A DNA stretch of 64,000 bases from Actinomycetota bacterium (GCA_030838475.1 JAUZFP010000037.1:62001-126000), one strand, 5' to 3'. Counted from the first letter of the stretch, positions 25,662 to 34,716 are shown. Notes: generated by a model from the sequence alone, not told the origin. Numbers and translations are program-made.

Positions 25662-27029
25662 ATGAATCGAACAAGCGAACTGTCGGAGTACGCGAGCGGA
25701 ACATCCTTTAACGGACTCCCACAAGGGGCAGTCGACTCCGCCAAGGCGCTGACGATGGACCTTCTGGGTGTCGCGGTCGGTGCCAGCCGCAATCCCGCGG
25801 CACAGACAATGATCTCGTACGCAACGCGCACGGTGAGTGTCAGTCCAATCGCTGACGCCACGGTTTTTGGGTCGGGCTTTCAGACATCGCCCTCGGAAGC
25901 CGCGCTCGCCAACGGAACGCTCGCCGCCGATCTTGAACTTGACGATGTTCACCCCACGGCCAACCTGCACGCGAGCAGCGTATTCGTGCCAGCGCTCTTC
26001 GCAGTCGGAGAGTCCCGAGCCCGTTCGGGCCGCGACTGGATCACCGCACTGGCCGCCGCCTATGACGTCGGTTGCCGAGTGAGCCTCGCCCTCGGCGACA
26101 CCGGACAGACCGATCGCGGGTACCACCCGACAGCGCTCTCGGGCGTCTTTGGCGCCACGGCCGGCGTCGCACGACTTCTGGACCTCGACGCGCACCAGCT
26201 CGCGGAGGCACTCGGGCTCGCGGCAGTCCAAGCGAGCGGACTACTGACTTGGCGCACGGAGCCCGCTCACTACACGAAATCACTCCAAAGCGGGATCGCG
26301 GCTCGGTCCGCGGTGACTGCGGCGGAGCTGATCGAGATCGGATATCGCGGTCCCGATCAGTCGCTCGACGGCCGGTACAACATCTTCCAGGTCTTCACGG
26401 ATGTCGGGAGGCCGGAGTTGTTGACCGCCGATCTGGGTTCTCGATTCGAGATCCAGGGCACCGGTTTCAAATTCTTCAATTGCTGCCGCGCCATCCATGC
26501 GCCGCTGGAGATCGTCTATGCCCTGATGGGAGACAACGACCTGCGCGAGTCCGACGTTGACGCCGTCCACGTGTGGCTCCCCATGGAGATGGTGCCCGTC
26601 GTCGACCACAACGAGCTGATCACCCACGACCTGCAGTATGTCGTCGCCGTGGGAATTCGGGACGGCACGGTCGGGCAGACACAGATGACCGAGGAACGAC
26701 GGGCAGATCCGTCACTCGTTCCGCTGATTGCACGCGTCACCCTTTCCCCAGGTGATGACCTCAACGAGTTCCACCCACCGCACTGGCCGGCCCGCGTTCG
26801 GATCATCGCGAAGGATGGACGCTCGTTCGAATCGACCCTCTCAGACCCGCGCGGCAATCCAGACGATCCGCCTACTTGGGATGAACTTGCCGAGAAGTTC
26901 CGCGGCGTCGTCGCGGGAGTCCTGCCCGACTCCGACGCATCCCGAGCACTGGACCTGATCGCGGACCTCGAGAGCCTGAAAGACCTTCGAACCCTCGGAC
27001 GACTCTTCGCGGGAACCGGACCCGACTAA
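25662..27029 (+). CDS. MmgE/PrpD family protein (copy 2)
   Basis: A 455-residue MmgE/PrpD protein and distant paralog of the one at 13288. It carries ADLELDDVHPTANLHASSVF, where the first copy has ADELDAVHRTHGHHAVV; GYHPTALSGVFGATAGVARLL; and FFNCCRAIHAPLEIVYAL. The start lies 7 bases after the CMD-like gene. The two paralogs sit in opposite arms of the same cluster, so they probably act on different intermediates or epimers. Confidence 0.88.
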   Translation: MNRTSELSEYASGTSFNGLPQGAVDSAKALTMDLLGVAVGASRNPAAQTMISYATRTVSVSPIADATVFGSGFQTSPSEAALANGTLAADLELDDVHPTANLHASSVFVPALFAVGESRARSGRDWITALAAAYDVGCRVSLALGDTGQTDRGYHPTALSGVFGATAGVARLLDLDAHQLAEALGLAAVQASGLLTWRTEPAHYTKSLQSGIAARSAVTAAELIEIGYRGPDQSLDGRYNIFQVFTDVGRPELLTADLGSRFEIQGTGFKFFNCCRAIHAPLEIVYALMGDNDLRESDVDAVHVWLPMEMVPVVDHNELITHDLQYVVAVGIRDGTVGQTQMTEERRADPSLVPLIARVTLSPGDDLNEFHPPHWPARVRIIAKDGRSFESTLSDPRGNPDDPPTWDELAEKFRGVVAGVLPDSDASRALDLIADLESLKDLRTLGRLFAGTGPD

Positions 27030-27031
27030 TC

Positions 27032-28603
27032 ATGGAAGAGCTCACAGCAGACGTCGTCGTGGCCGGGGGCGGCGTGGGTGGCTTGATGGCGACCGTTGCC
27101 GCCGCGGAGGCGGGCTCGCGGGTCGTCCTGCTGGCGGGCTCGCCGGGTGCTTCGCACCAGATCAGCAGCATCAACGCCGCTTTCGGGGTGAGCGCAGAAG
27201 ACACCGCCGAGCGACTCTTCGACGACATGTTCCGTGCGGGCCAGTACGTGAACAACCCCGCAATGACCGCGCGAATCGCCGAGACCGTCGGGGACGAACT
27301 ACTGAGACTCGGCGCGCTTGGGGTGCCTTTCGTCCGGGACGGAGCAGGATTCGCGAGGCGAAGGGCGGCGGGGAGCAGCTGGACCAGGGCAGTGTTCACC
27401 CAGAACATGGTGGGCGACGACATCAGCGAGATGCTGCTTGCACTTCTGCACGATCGTTTTGCCGACACGGTCACGGTCGTCGCTGAGGGCTGGCTCGTTG
27501 ATCTGCGCGTCGCGGATGGGGCGGTCACGGGGGTCACCGCGTATGGCAGGCGCGCGGCTGAGTGGATTGCGATCTCTGCGTCGGCTGTCGTTGTCGCTAC
27601 GGGTGGGGGTGGCCAGCTCTTCGCGAAGTCCACCAACCAGCCCGGAAGCCGAGGCAACGGTTATGTCATGGCCGCCGAGGCGGGCGCCGCGCTCATGGAC
27701 CTTGAGTTCATCTCGTTTGAACCCTTTGTACTGCAGAACCCCGAAGCGGCGCGCGGGCGAAGCGTACCCACCACGCTGATGAGCGAGGGCGCCCGGCTGC
27801 TGAATGCGCGCGGCGAAGAATTCCTCGGCGGCGGGCCCATGCCGAACAAGGATGTCGTGAGCAGGGCCATGGTGCGCGAGGTACGCGAGGGTCGTGGCAC
27901 GCCCTCGGGTGCGGTGATTTACGACCTCAGCCCGGTCAGTGAGGAATCTCTCGCACGCTATCCGAAGGTCGGCCGTTCGATCATTGCAACTGGCGCGCCG
28001 TTGCTCGAAGTGATGCCCGCCCAGCACTACTTCATGGGCGGCATCCGGACGACCGACGACGGAGCGACGAGCGTCCCGGGGTTGTTCGCGGTGGGTGAGG
28101 CGGCTGCGGGCTCGCACGGCGCTCACCGCATCGCCGGCAGTGGCGGAAGCGAGGTCGTCGCGCTCGGACCGGTTGTCGGACGAGCTGCTCACAAGTGGGC
28201 GACGACGAACAGGCCTTGGGCGTCAACGGAGTCCTGGGCTTTGCCAGAACTGCTTTCCTTCAAGCCGGACGAGCTCGAACGCGCCTGGACAGATCGAGTA
28301 AGAAGCACTCTCGATTTCTCCTGCGGGATCCTGCGATCGGCGGGCGACCTGGAAGAAGCGACCCATCAGGTCTCCGAACTGCGCAACGAGATCCGACGGG
28401 CCGGTCGCTCGAGATCAGCTGTTGCGCGAGCCACCCTGCTCGCATCCGGCATTGTCTCTTCAGCGTTGTTACGTACCGAGAGTCGCGGCGACCATTATCG
28501 CGTCGACTTCCCAGTTCGCGACGATTACAACTGGCTGGGCAACCTGGTTGCTACCCTCCCGGCGGGCGGCACCGAATTCGAGCACGAGTTCGTCGCTCGT
28601 TGA
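27032..28603 (+). CDS. FAD-dependent oxidoreductase (fumarate reductase/NadB-like)
   Basis: A 523-residue flavoprotein. The dinucleotide motif VVAGGGVGGLMA is at the N-terminus. QHYFMGGIRTTDDGA and LFAVGEAAAGSHGAHRIAGS match the HYTMGGI and FAD-binding motifs of succinate dehydrogenase, fumarate reductase, L-aspartate oxidase and tricarballylate dehydrogenase. The start lies 2 bases after the previous stop, so it is in the same operon. It probably removes two hydrogens between carbons of a polycarboxylate, or oxidises an amine. Length is close to NadB. Last gene of the arm, followed by a strong terminator. Confidence 0.88.
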   Translation: MEELTADVVVAGGGVGGLMATVAAAEAGSRVVLLAGSPGASHQISSINAAFGVSAEDTAERLFDDMFRAGQYVNNPAMTARIAETVGDELLRLGALGVPFVRDGAGFARRRAAGSSWTRAVFTQNMVGDDISEMLLALLHDRFADTVTVVAEGWLVDLRVADGAVTGVTAYGRRAAEWIAISASAVVVATGGGGQLFAKSTNQPGSRGNGYVMAAEAGAALMDLEFISFEPFVLQNPEAARGRSVPTTLMSEGARLLNARGEEFLGGGPMPNKDVVSRAMVREVREGRGTPSGAVIYDLSPVSEESLARYPKVGRSIIATGAPLLEVMPAQHYFMGGIRTTDDGATSVPGLFAVGEAAAGSHGAHRIAGSGGSEVVALGPVVGRAAHKWATTNRPWASTESWALPELLSFKPDELERAWTDRVRSTLDFSCGILRSAGDLEEATHQVSELRNEIRRAGRSRSAVARATLLASGIVSSALLRTESRGDHYRVDFPVRDDYNWLGNLVATLPAGGTEFEHEFVAR

Positions 28604-28623
28604 AATCCCAACCGGAGACAAAC

Positions 28624-28667
28624 AAGACGGGCGGCCGCGAGTTCATCGCGACCGCCCGTCTTGTCTT
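28624..28667 (+). terminator. Rho-independent terminator of the catabolic operon
   Basis: Arms 28624-28640 and 28646-28662 pair over 17 positions with one mismatch and a 5-base loop, followed by a short T-rich stretch. It begins 20 bases after the flavoprotein stop. Confidence 0.85.
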
Positions 28668-28992
28668 ATGTGATCGGGCTCACATACGAAGCGGATGGAA
28701 GGCCGGCGAAGATCACCCACAGGAATGCGACGCCCTGAACGGCCGACGCGTCATTGGCGTCTGGTCGTCAGTCGGGTTGGAGTCGCCTTTGGCAATCAAT
28801 TCGCCGGCCCAGTCCAGTCCAACCAATCGTCTCGGTTGGGATGGGCCCGCCGACCGCGAAGAGGCTTAGGGAAGCACTCCTCTGCGATCGGCGGGAACAT
28901 TTCGGGGCTTCTCGTCTCTCCTTGCTTTCGGGTCCGAACCGCGTCTCGGGTATTCAGTCGGTTCGTTCGTTCAATCACTATGCATAATCTAT
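28668..28992. other. Intergenic region, possible decayed gene remnant
   Basis: About 325 bases without an intact gene. On the minus strand one frame reads SAVQGVAFLWVIFAGLPSA just before a stop at about 28672, which looks like the end of a membrane protein, and a neighbouring frame carries coding-like sequence upstream of it. This could be the remnant of a transporter gene, but it is short and may be chance. Composition becomes AT-rich beyond 28970, where the MarR operator and promoter lie. Confidence 0.2.
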
Positions 28993-29007
28993 ATCAAGTA
29001 TCTTGAT
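28993..29007. promoter_or_regulatory. MarR-type palindromic operator
   Basis: ATCAAG-TAT-CTTGAT is a perfect palindrome with 6-bp arms, in an AT-rich stretch about 110 bases upstream of the MarR-family gene. This form matches many MarR-family operators. A possible -10 (TATAGT, 29056-29061) lies downstream. Confidence 0.7.
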
Positions 29008-29117
29008 TGTCAAGTTTTATTTGTACTGTGATTCTTTTGATTTGGACTACTCATGTATAGTGATGCTTGAGTAAACAGGTACTTCTACCCCGGCCAAATT
29101 GTTGAGGACCATATCCG

Positions 29118-29609
29118 ATGGCGAAAATCACATCCGCGCGCGCAGCCCCGCCACACCAGACGACGGGCGATGCGATGGACCTTCCCACCGCGGCGGTCAC
29201 TCTCCTACGCGCAATTGAGGTGCTCCGTGGCGAGATCGCATCCCAGGAACGGATTGGCACAACGGAGTTGCGCGCGCTGGCTCGGATTTCCGAGGGGCGC
29301 TCCGTCACCCCCAAGCAGCTCGCCGCAGCGCTTGGGCTCACCACGGGGGCCGTAACCGCTCTCACGGACCGACTCGTCGACTCCGGTTTGCTGCTACGCA
29401 CACCCCACGCCACCGACCGACGGAGCCTCACTCTTCAGCTCACACCCGCCGGCGACACCGTAATGCAGCGCATCAACGTCAGCTTTCGTGCGGCGATCAT
29501 GCAGGCGGCCGGCGGGGCCACGAAACCCCAGATTGACGAGATGGCGGGTCTTCTCGAAGCAACCGCTGCTCGGATGATCGAGGCGGGGCTCGAGGAAACA
29601 TCGGGCTAA
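29118..29609 (+). CDS. MarR-family transcription regulator
   Basis: A 163-residue winged-helix protein. The recognition region is RSVTPKQLAAALGLTTGAVTAL followed by the wing LLLRTPHATDRRSLTLQLT, with the conserved D-R motif. Helices at both ends provide dimerisation. The 20-residue Ala-rich N-terminal extension is unusual but harmless. It probably binds the palindrome at 28993-29007 and represses itself and perhaps the next gene. Ligand unknown; phenolic compounds or oxidants are common for the family. Confidence 0.92.
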   Translation: MAKITSARAAPPHQTTGDAMDLPTAAVTLLRAIEVLRGEIASQERIGTTELRALARISEGRSVTPKQLAAALGLTTGAVTALTDRLVDSGLLLRTPHATDRRSLTLQLTPAGDTVMQRINVSFRAAIMQAAGGATKPQIDEMAGLLEATAARMIEAGLEETSG

Positions 29610-29689
29610 CCTGTGCGATGGGAATGGCCTGCTGCGAACCATTGACAGGCCGTTGATCACTCGATGGACTGAGTACGGAGGGCGAATCC

Positions 29690-30184
29690 GTGCACATGGA
29701 CGAGTTGGCAAATGAATTACACCAGGAAGGCGCCCAGGACCTCCTCGAGAATGCGACGTTGCTGCGCCTCGCGTACAACGGGCACGACGGACTACCCAGG
29801 GTCATTCCTATCGGCTTTCTCTGGAATGGCACCGAGATTGTCATCTGCACGGCCGTGACCTCCCCCAAGGTGCGGGCGTTGAGATCCCGCCCGGAGGTCG
29901 CGCTGACGATCGACGTGGGGAGCACGCCCAGCGAGGCCAGGTCGCTCCTTATCCGGGGCCGGGCAACGGTAGAGATCGTCGAGGGGATCCCGCCGGAGTA
30001 CCTCGCCGCAGCACGCAAGTCTCTCGGTGGGGAGCAGTCCGCGGGATTCGAGACAGAGGTTGCGAAGCTCTACGACCAGATGGCACGAATCTCGATCGTT
30101 CCCGCGTGGGCACGGTTCTACGACTTCGGCGTCGGGCGGCTGCCATCCTTTCTCCTCGAGCTCATCGAGGAGAAGCGGAGCTAG
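29690..30184 (+). CDS. PPOX-class (pyridoxamine-phosphate-oxidase-like) flavin-binding protein
   Basis: A 164-residue split-barrel protein. The segments LLRLAYNGHDGLPRVIPIGFLWNG and LIRGRATVEIV match the FMN- or F420-binding fold of PPOX-type proteins. GGAGGG lies 7 bases ahead of the GTG at 29690, which decides that start over the ATG at 29696. It follows the MarR-family gene by 80 bases and may be under its control. Likely a flavin- or F420-dependent reductase of unknown substrate. Confidence 0.85.
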   Translation: MHMDELANELHQEGAQDLLENATLLRLAYNGHDGLPRVIPIGFLWNGTEIVICTAVTSPKVRALRSRPEVALTIDVGSTPSEARSLLIRGRATVEIVEGIPPEYLAAARKSLGGEQSAGFETEVAKLYDQMARISIVPAWARFYDFGVGRLPSFLLELIEEKRS

Positions 30185-30222
30185 GGTTCCGTAAGAATCG
30201 CCGTTCGTGGCGTGGGGACATT

Positions 30223-30232
30223 GTTAGGAATC
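30223..30232 (+). promoter_or_regulatory. K-locus box, GTTAGGAATC
   Basis: The 10-mer GTTAGGAATC lies 69 bases before the ATG of the gene at 30301. The identical 10-mer lies upstream of the minus-strand gene ending at 30888, and close variants lie by the kdp and KimA-like promoters. A weaker GTAAGAATC lies 32 bases upstream at 30191. Confidence 0.55.
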
Positions 30233-30300
30233 GCACCGCGCCAATAGCTCGCGGGTAGACCTAGGGGTGTGAACCACTTATCTCACGGGTCGGCCCTGTC

Positions 30301-30876
30301 ATGACGCTGACCCACATCCTTCCGTCCCTCCGTCGAACCCTCCCCGATCCTCTCGATCGCGACAGCTGGCCCGAGTTCACCACCACGAGCCCGACCGACA
30401 TCACCATTGCGGGACTGTCGCTGGTCACTCTCGTGGGCTGGTGTGGGACGCCCTGCGTTCACACAGCAGCGGCCGTGGTGCCCGGTACGAATGGGCGGCC
30501 ATCCGAATCGAAGCTCGCCTCGGTAGTCGTCACCCGCGTGACCTCGGTCAGTTTCGAAAACGATCAGCTCATCGTCTGGGTGGATGCCGAACTCGATCGC
30601 TGCGACGCAATCTGCAGCCAGGCTCGACTGATCGGACGCGCGTCAACAGCGCACGCCACGTCGGCGACCCTCTTCCCCGCCTCCCCGCACGCGACCGTGC
30701 ACCGAGCATTGGAGCTCCCGGTCGACCTGATGGAAGGCGATCTGATCGCCATTCCCTGTCGGGGAGTCACGCTGCTGCGCGAAGTTCAGAATCGGGCGAT
30801 TCATCCCGAGCGACTCTCCGACGACCGCGTCGAACACGAGCGCGATCAGTTCCCGCTTCCGACCTGCGGTCGATAG
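30301..30876 (+). CDS. Unknown protein, paralog of the gene at 39610
   Basis: A 191-residue protein without membrane helices or signal peptide. It resembles the 177-residue product of 39610-40143 along its length: LVGWCGTPCVH against [32 protein letters not shown] against [21 protein letters not shown], and EGDLIAIPCRG against [11 protein letters not shown]. Strands and the final GDL-IAIP motif suggest a small beta-barrel-like domain. I recognise no family. A GTTAGGAATC box lies upstream, as at other promoters of the potassium block. It converges with the small membrane protein gene at 30888. Confidence 0.7.
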   Translation: MTLTHILPSLRRTLPDPLDRDSWPEFTTTSPTDITIAGLSLVTLVGWCGTPCVHTAAAVVPGTNGRPSESKLASVVVTRVTSVSFENDQLIVWVDAELDRCDAICSQARLIGRASTAHATSATLFPASPHATVHRALELPVDLMEGDLIAIPCRGVTLLREVQNRAIHPERLSDDRVEHERDQFPLPTCGR

Positions 30877-30887
30877 GGCTGAGCCGA

Positions 30888-31424
30888 TCAGGCCGCAGGG
30901 GCAAGCCGCGCGTACAGGTGAGCCCACTCGGCCTCGTATTCGACCGGACCAATCGCGGTGGTGCTGCGTGCCCGATCGAGAGTCTCAAACTCGGAGAGGC
31001 AGCTTTCGAGCAACGCGATGTCGCCTTCCACAATGGTGGAACCGCCGAGCAGAATCGTCCCGACATTGAGGCTGCGGATTCCGCGCCGAACTCGACTCGT
31101 CAACCGGAGTCCGATCATCAGGCCCGCCAGATAGACGACAGCGATGAGGAGCGGCGCCTGCCAGGTGTGCCAGGTCGACCCAATGATGAAGTCGCAGGCG
31201 AGCGCGATGAGAGCACCCCACACCCGCCACTGGCGAAATCGCCGCAGTTGTTGACGCTCGACGGAATTTGTTCCGGGCGCAAAGACTTCGAGGTGGTACC
31301 TCTTCATTCCGGATCGGCGAGCCGACACCGGATCATTTGCCTCAAAGCTGCCCCATAGGGATTGGTACCGCCTCGCGCCGTATGTTGTGCCGGCCGAAGC
31401 GCCAGCCTCAGAATTCACGTTCAT
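30888..31424 (-). CDS. Small membrane protein with two helices (DUF6611-like?)
   Basis: A 178-residue protein. Residues about 65-110 hold two hydrophobic helices (VWGALIALACDFIIG and PLLIAVVYLAGLMIGL). The rest is soluble, with a C-terminal helical part LLESCLSEFETLD and VEYEAEWAHLYARLAP. The layout reminds me of the DUF6611 family, which I cannot confirm. The ATG at 31424 was chosen over a TTG at 31448. It lies downstream of kdpE on the same strand with a GTTAGGAATC box between them, so it probably has its own promoter within the potassium block. Confidence 0.6.
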   Translation of the reverse strand: MNVNSEAGASAGTTYGARRYQSLWGSFEANDPVSARRSGMKRYHLEVFAPGTNSVERQQLRRFRQWRVWGALIALACDFIIGSTWHTWQAPLLIAVVYLAGLMIGLRLTSRVRRGIRSLNVGTILLGGSTIVEGDIALLESCLSEFETLDRARSTTAIGPVEYEAEWAHLYARLAPAA

Positions 31425-31460
31425 GAGATCAGTTCTATGCCCGCCCAAAGGGGATTTTCA

Positions 31461-31470
31461 GATTCCTAAC
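31461..31470 (-). promoter_or_regulatory. K-locus box, GTTAGGAATC
   Basis: Exact copy, on the minus strand, of the box at 30223. It lies 36 bases upstream of the ATG of the small membrane protein gene and beyond the kdpE stop. Confidence 0.55.
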
Positions 31471-31509
31471 AGTCTCTGCACGGCCGCTGGCCAAATACTT
31501 ACGAACTGC

Positions 31510-32211
31510 TCACGACTCTGATGCGGGGTCGGGAACGAAGCGGTATCCCATACCCAGAACGGTGACCAGGTATCGCGGTTCGGACGGCACCGGCTCGAGC
31601 TTCTTCCTCAGCTGAGCGAAATACAGACGCAGATATCCCGTGTCTTTGGTGTGGTGCGGCCCCCAGATCTGGGTAAGGAGGGACTCGCGCGTCACGAGCT
31701 TGTCGGGGCTGTGGACGAGCAGCTCGAGGATCCGCCACTCGGTCGGCGTCAGCCGCACGTTCTCGGTCCGCTTGTCCTGCCGGCGCACCACCTGCTTCGC
31801 GGAGAAGTCGACGCTGATGTCCCCGAACGCCACGATGGGCTCATCGCCGGGCGCGACGACGCGACGGGTGAGCGCGCGGATTCGGGCGAGGAGTTCATCG
31901 ATCGCGAATGGCTTTGTCACGTAGTCGTCCGCGCCGGCATCCAGAGCGTCAACCTTGTCGGCCGCGTCTGTGCGGCCAGACACGACCAGAATCGGTACCT
32001 GGGTCCAGCCGCGGAGTCCCTGAATCACCTCGACACCGTCGAGTTTGGGCATCCCGAGGTCCAGAACCACGAGATCGGGATGATTCTCCGCCGCCATTTC
32101 GAGCGCCTGGGCTCCATCGTCTGCCGTAAAGATCTCGTAGCCGCGGGCACGCAGGGTCACCCTGAGCGCGCGCAGGATCTGGGGATCATCGTCCGCAATC
32201 AGAATTCGCAT
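31510..32211 (-). CDS. kdpE: KdpE response regulator
   Basis: A 233-residue OmpR/PhoB-type regulator. The receiver domain holds the acidic pair in ILIADDDP and the phosphorylated Asp in LVVLDLGMPKLDG; the conserved Lys is in YVTKPF. The C-terminal winged helix contains LTPTEWRILELLVHSPDKLVTRE and ends with YLVTVLGMGYRF. It follows kdpD by 7 bases and should be phosphorylated by it. OmpR-type regulators bind direct repeats spaced 10-11 bp; the GTTAGG repeats at 39499-39515 and 42126-42142 have exactly that spacing and are its likely targets. Confidence 0.95.
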   Translation of the reverse strand: MRILIADDDPQILRALRVTLRARGYEIFTADDGAQALEMAAENHPDLVVLDLGMPKLDGVEVIQGLRGWTQVPILVVSGRTDAADKVDALDAGADDYVTKPFAIDELLARIRALTRRVVAPGDEPIVAFGDISVDFSAKQVVRRQDKRTENVRLTPTEWRILELLVHSPDKLVTRESLLTQIWGPHHTKDTGYLRLYFAQLRKKLEPVPSEPRYLVTVLGMGYRFVPDPASES

Positions 32212-32218
32212 CTCTCCC

Positions 32219-34711
32219 CTATCCCTGATCCGGATTTCGAATGGCGGGCAGGCTGATCACCATCGACAGCCCGCCGCCGGGGGTCTCTTCGGCCTCCAGC
32301 GTGCCGCCCATCCCCTCGGTGAATCCCTTGGAGAGCGCGAGGCCGAGGCCCAGCCCGGTGAGGTTGTCGGTGTCGCCGAGGCGCTGAAACGGGACGAAGA
32401 TGTCGCGCCGTCGCTCCTCTTCGACACCCGGGCCCTGATCGGCGATCCGAATCTCGACGTTGCCCGCAAACGTGCTCGCGGAGACTCGCACCGTCTTGTC
32501 CGGGGGCGAGAACCGCTTCGCGTTGTCCAGCAGGTTGACGATGACGCGCTGCAGGAGCCCGGCGTCCGCAACGACGGGTGGCAGATCTCGGGCGAGATCG
32601 AGCTCCACCTCCGCCGGACCGAGGCCGAGCTCGTCGAGCGCCGGAAGCACGACCTCGGCGACATCGACAGGATGCGCGGATACCGCGAGCGCTCCGGCCT
32701 GGAGACGCGTCACGTCCAGCAGGTTGGTCACGAGCGCAGACAGCGACTCGAGACTCTCCTGCGCGGTCGCGAGAAGCTCATCCCGATCGCCGTCGGACCA
32801 GACAATGCCCGGCGAGCGGAGGCCCGTGACGGCCGCAGTCGCCGCCGCAAGCGGTCGACGCAGATCGTGCCCAACGGCCGCGAGGAGAGCACTGCGCACC
32901 CGATCGACCTCCGCGAGCGGGCCCACCTCGCTCGCCGTTTCGGAGAGGTCGCGGTATTCGAGCGCGGCATCGATCTGCGCGGCGATGACGCTGAGCAGCC
33001 GTCGTTCTGAGGCCTGCAGATCCGCGCCGTGGAGCTCGAGGGTGCCCCGGTCGTCGATCGGAATGGACACGACGTGATCGATCTCTGCGGGTTCTCCCTC
33101 TGCGACGAGCACCTCGCCGGTCTTCGAAATCAGGCGCACGCTCGTGAGCGAGAAGGCTTCCCTCGTCCGAGCCAGCAGGGCCTGCAGCGCATCCTGACCG
33201 CGGAAGACGCTGCCGGTAATCGTTGCAAGCAACTCCGATTCCGCTTGCGCCCGCTGTGCGGCGCGGGACCGGCGAGCCGCCTGGTCAACGACGTAACTCA
33301 CCAGCGCCGCGTTGAGCACGTAGAGAACGAGCGTCAGGAAGTGCAGCGGCACGGCGATCGTGAGGCTGTAGTACGGCTTGACGAAGACGTAGTCCAGGGT
33401 GAGCCCGGAGAGCACGGCGGCGAACAGGGCCGGCCAGATTCCACCGATCAGAGCGACGAGAACAACGAGGAGCTGGAAGCCGAGCACATCCGCGGTGAGT
33501 GAATCGGGGCTTCTGCCGAGCAGCAGAACTGCGGTGACAACGGGACCACCCAGCAGCGCCACGATGGCGCCGATGATTCGTCGCTTGAGGGTGAGAGCGC
33601 CGCCCGCGCGAGGGAGGGCGAACCGACCGCCGGCGGCGGCGTGGTTGACAATGTGGACGTCGATCGCACCGGACTCACGGATCACCGTCGAGGCGGTTCC
33701 GGGCCCGGTGAGTGCGGCCGACAGCCGGCTGCGACGGCTCACGCCAATCACCAACTGGGTGGCATTGAGTCCCTTTGCGAAGTCAACCAGTGCGCGCGGG
33801 ATGTCGTTGCCGATTACCTGGTGGTAGGTGCCACCCAGCTTCTCGGCCAGGGCACGCTGGGCCGCGAGGGTACCGGGGTGGGTATCGCTGAGCCCGTCCT
33901 GGCTGGTGATGTGAACCGCGATGAGCTCACCGCCGGCAGAGCGGGCCGCGATTCGAGCGCCTCGGCGGATGAGCGTCTCGCCCTCTGGGCCCCCGGTGAG
34001 CGCGACCACGACCCGCTCGCGGGCCTCCCACTTGCTGTCGATCCCCTTCTCGGTGCGGTACGCCTTGAGCGCCGTGTCGACCTCGTCGGCGAGCCAAAGC
34101 AGGGCCAGCTCGCGCAGCGCGGTGAGGTTACCCAGCCGGAAGTAGTTGGAGAGGGCCGCATCGATTCGATTGGCCGGATAGACGTGGCCCTCGGCGAGCC
34201 GATCACGCAGCGACTGCGGGGCGAGGTCGATGACCTCGATCTGATCCGCTTTGCGAAGCACAGAGTCGGGGACGGTCTCGCGCTGTGTCGTTCCCGTTAT
34301 CTGCTCGACGACGTCCCGCAGCGACTCGATGTGCTGCACGTTGACCGTCGAGATGACGTCGATCCCCGCGTCCAGCAGCGTCTCGACATCCTGCCAGCGC
34401 TTCTCGTTCTGCGATCCGGGCGCGTTGGTGTGGGCGAGCTCGTCAACCAGCGCGATGTCCGGGTGTCGGGCGATCACCGCGTCGAGGTCCATCTCGGCGA
34501 GCTCGACTCCCCGGTGGGTGACAACTCGCCGCGGAACTACCTCGAGTCCCCCGAGAAGCGCGGCCGTCGCCGCCCGACCGTGGGTCTCCACGACGGCGAC
34601 GACAACATCCTTACCCTCATGCCCCAGGCGCGCACCCTCCTCGAGCATCGAGAAGGTCTTGCCCACCCCTGGGGCGGCCCCGAGCAATACTCGGAGCCGC
34701 CCCTTCTTCAC
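32219..34711 (-). CDS. kdpD: KdpD sensor histidine kinase
   Basis: An 830-residue sensor. Residues 1-210 are the KdpD domain with Walker A GAAPGVGKTFS and VDELAHTNAPGS. Next comes a universal-stress-protein-like domain (about 215-345), four transmembrane helices of the DUF4118 type (about 385-480), a GAF-like part and the kinase core. The histidine in VGHDLRRPL (about residue 614) is the phosphorylation site, and the ATPase holds NLLDNAKRFSP, DQGPGVE and GLGLGLALS. It senses potassium limitation or turgor and controls KdpE. The GTG start lies 5 bases beyond the kdpC stop, in the same operon. Confidence 0.95.
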   Translation of the reverse strand: MKKGRLRVLLGAAPGVGKTFSMLEEGARLGHEGKDVVVAVVETHGRAATAALLGGLEVVPRRVVTHRGVELAEMDLDAVIARHPDIALVDELAHTNAPGSQNEKRWQDVETLLDAGIDVISTVNVQHIESLRDVVEQITGTTQRETVPDSVLRKADQIEVIDLAPQSLRDRLAEGHVYPANRIDAALSNYFRLGNLTALRELALLWLADEVDTALKAYRTEKGIDSKWEARERVVVALTGGPEGETLIRRGARIAARSAGGELIAVHITSQDGLSDTHPGTLAAQRALAEKLGGTYHQVIGNDIPRALVDFAKGLNATQLVIGVSRRSRLSAALTGPGTASTVIRESGAIDVHIVNHAAAGGRFALPRAGGALTLKRRIIGAIVALLGGPVVTAVLLLGRSPDSLTADVLGFQLLVVLVALIGGIWPALFAAVLSGLTLDYVFVKPYYSLTIAVPLHFLTLVLYVLNAALVSYVVDQAARRSRAAQRAQAESELLATITGSVFRGQDALQALLARTREAFSLTSVRLISKTGEVLVAEGEPAEIDHVVSIPIDDRGTLELHGADLQASERRLLSVIAAQIDAALEYRDLSETASEVGPLAEVDRVRSALLAAVGHDLRRPLAAATAAVTGLRSPGIVWSDGDRDELLATAQESLESLSALVTNLLDVTRLQAGALAVSAHPVDVAEVVLPALDELGLGPAEVELDLARDLPPVVADAGLLQRVIVNLLDNAKRFSPPDKTVRVSASTFAGNVEIRIADQGPGVEEERRRDIFVPFQRLGDTDNLTGLGLGLALSKGFTEGMGGTLEAEETPGGGLSMVISLPAIRNPDQG

Positions 34712-34716
34712 GCTTC

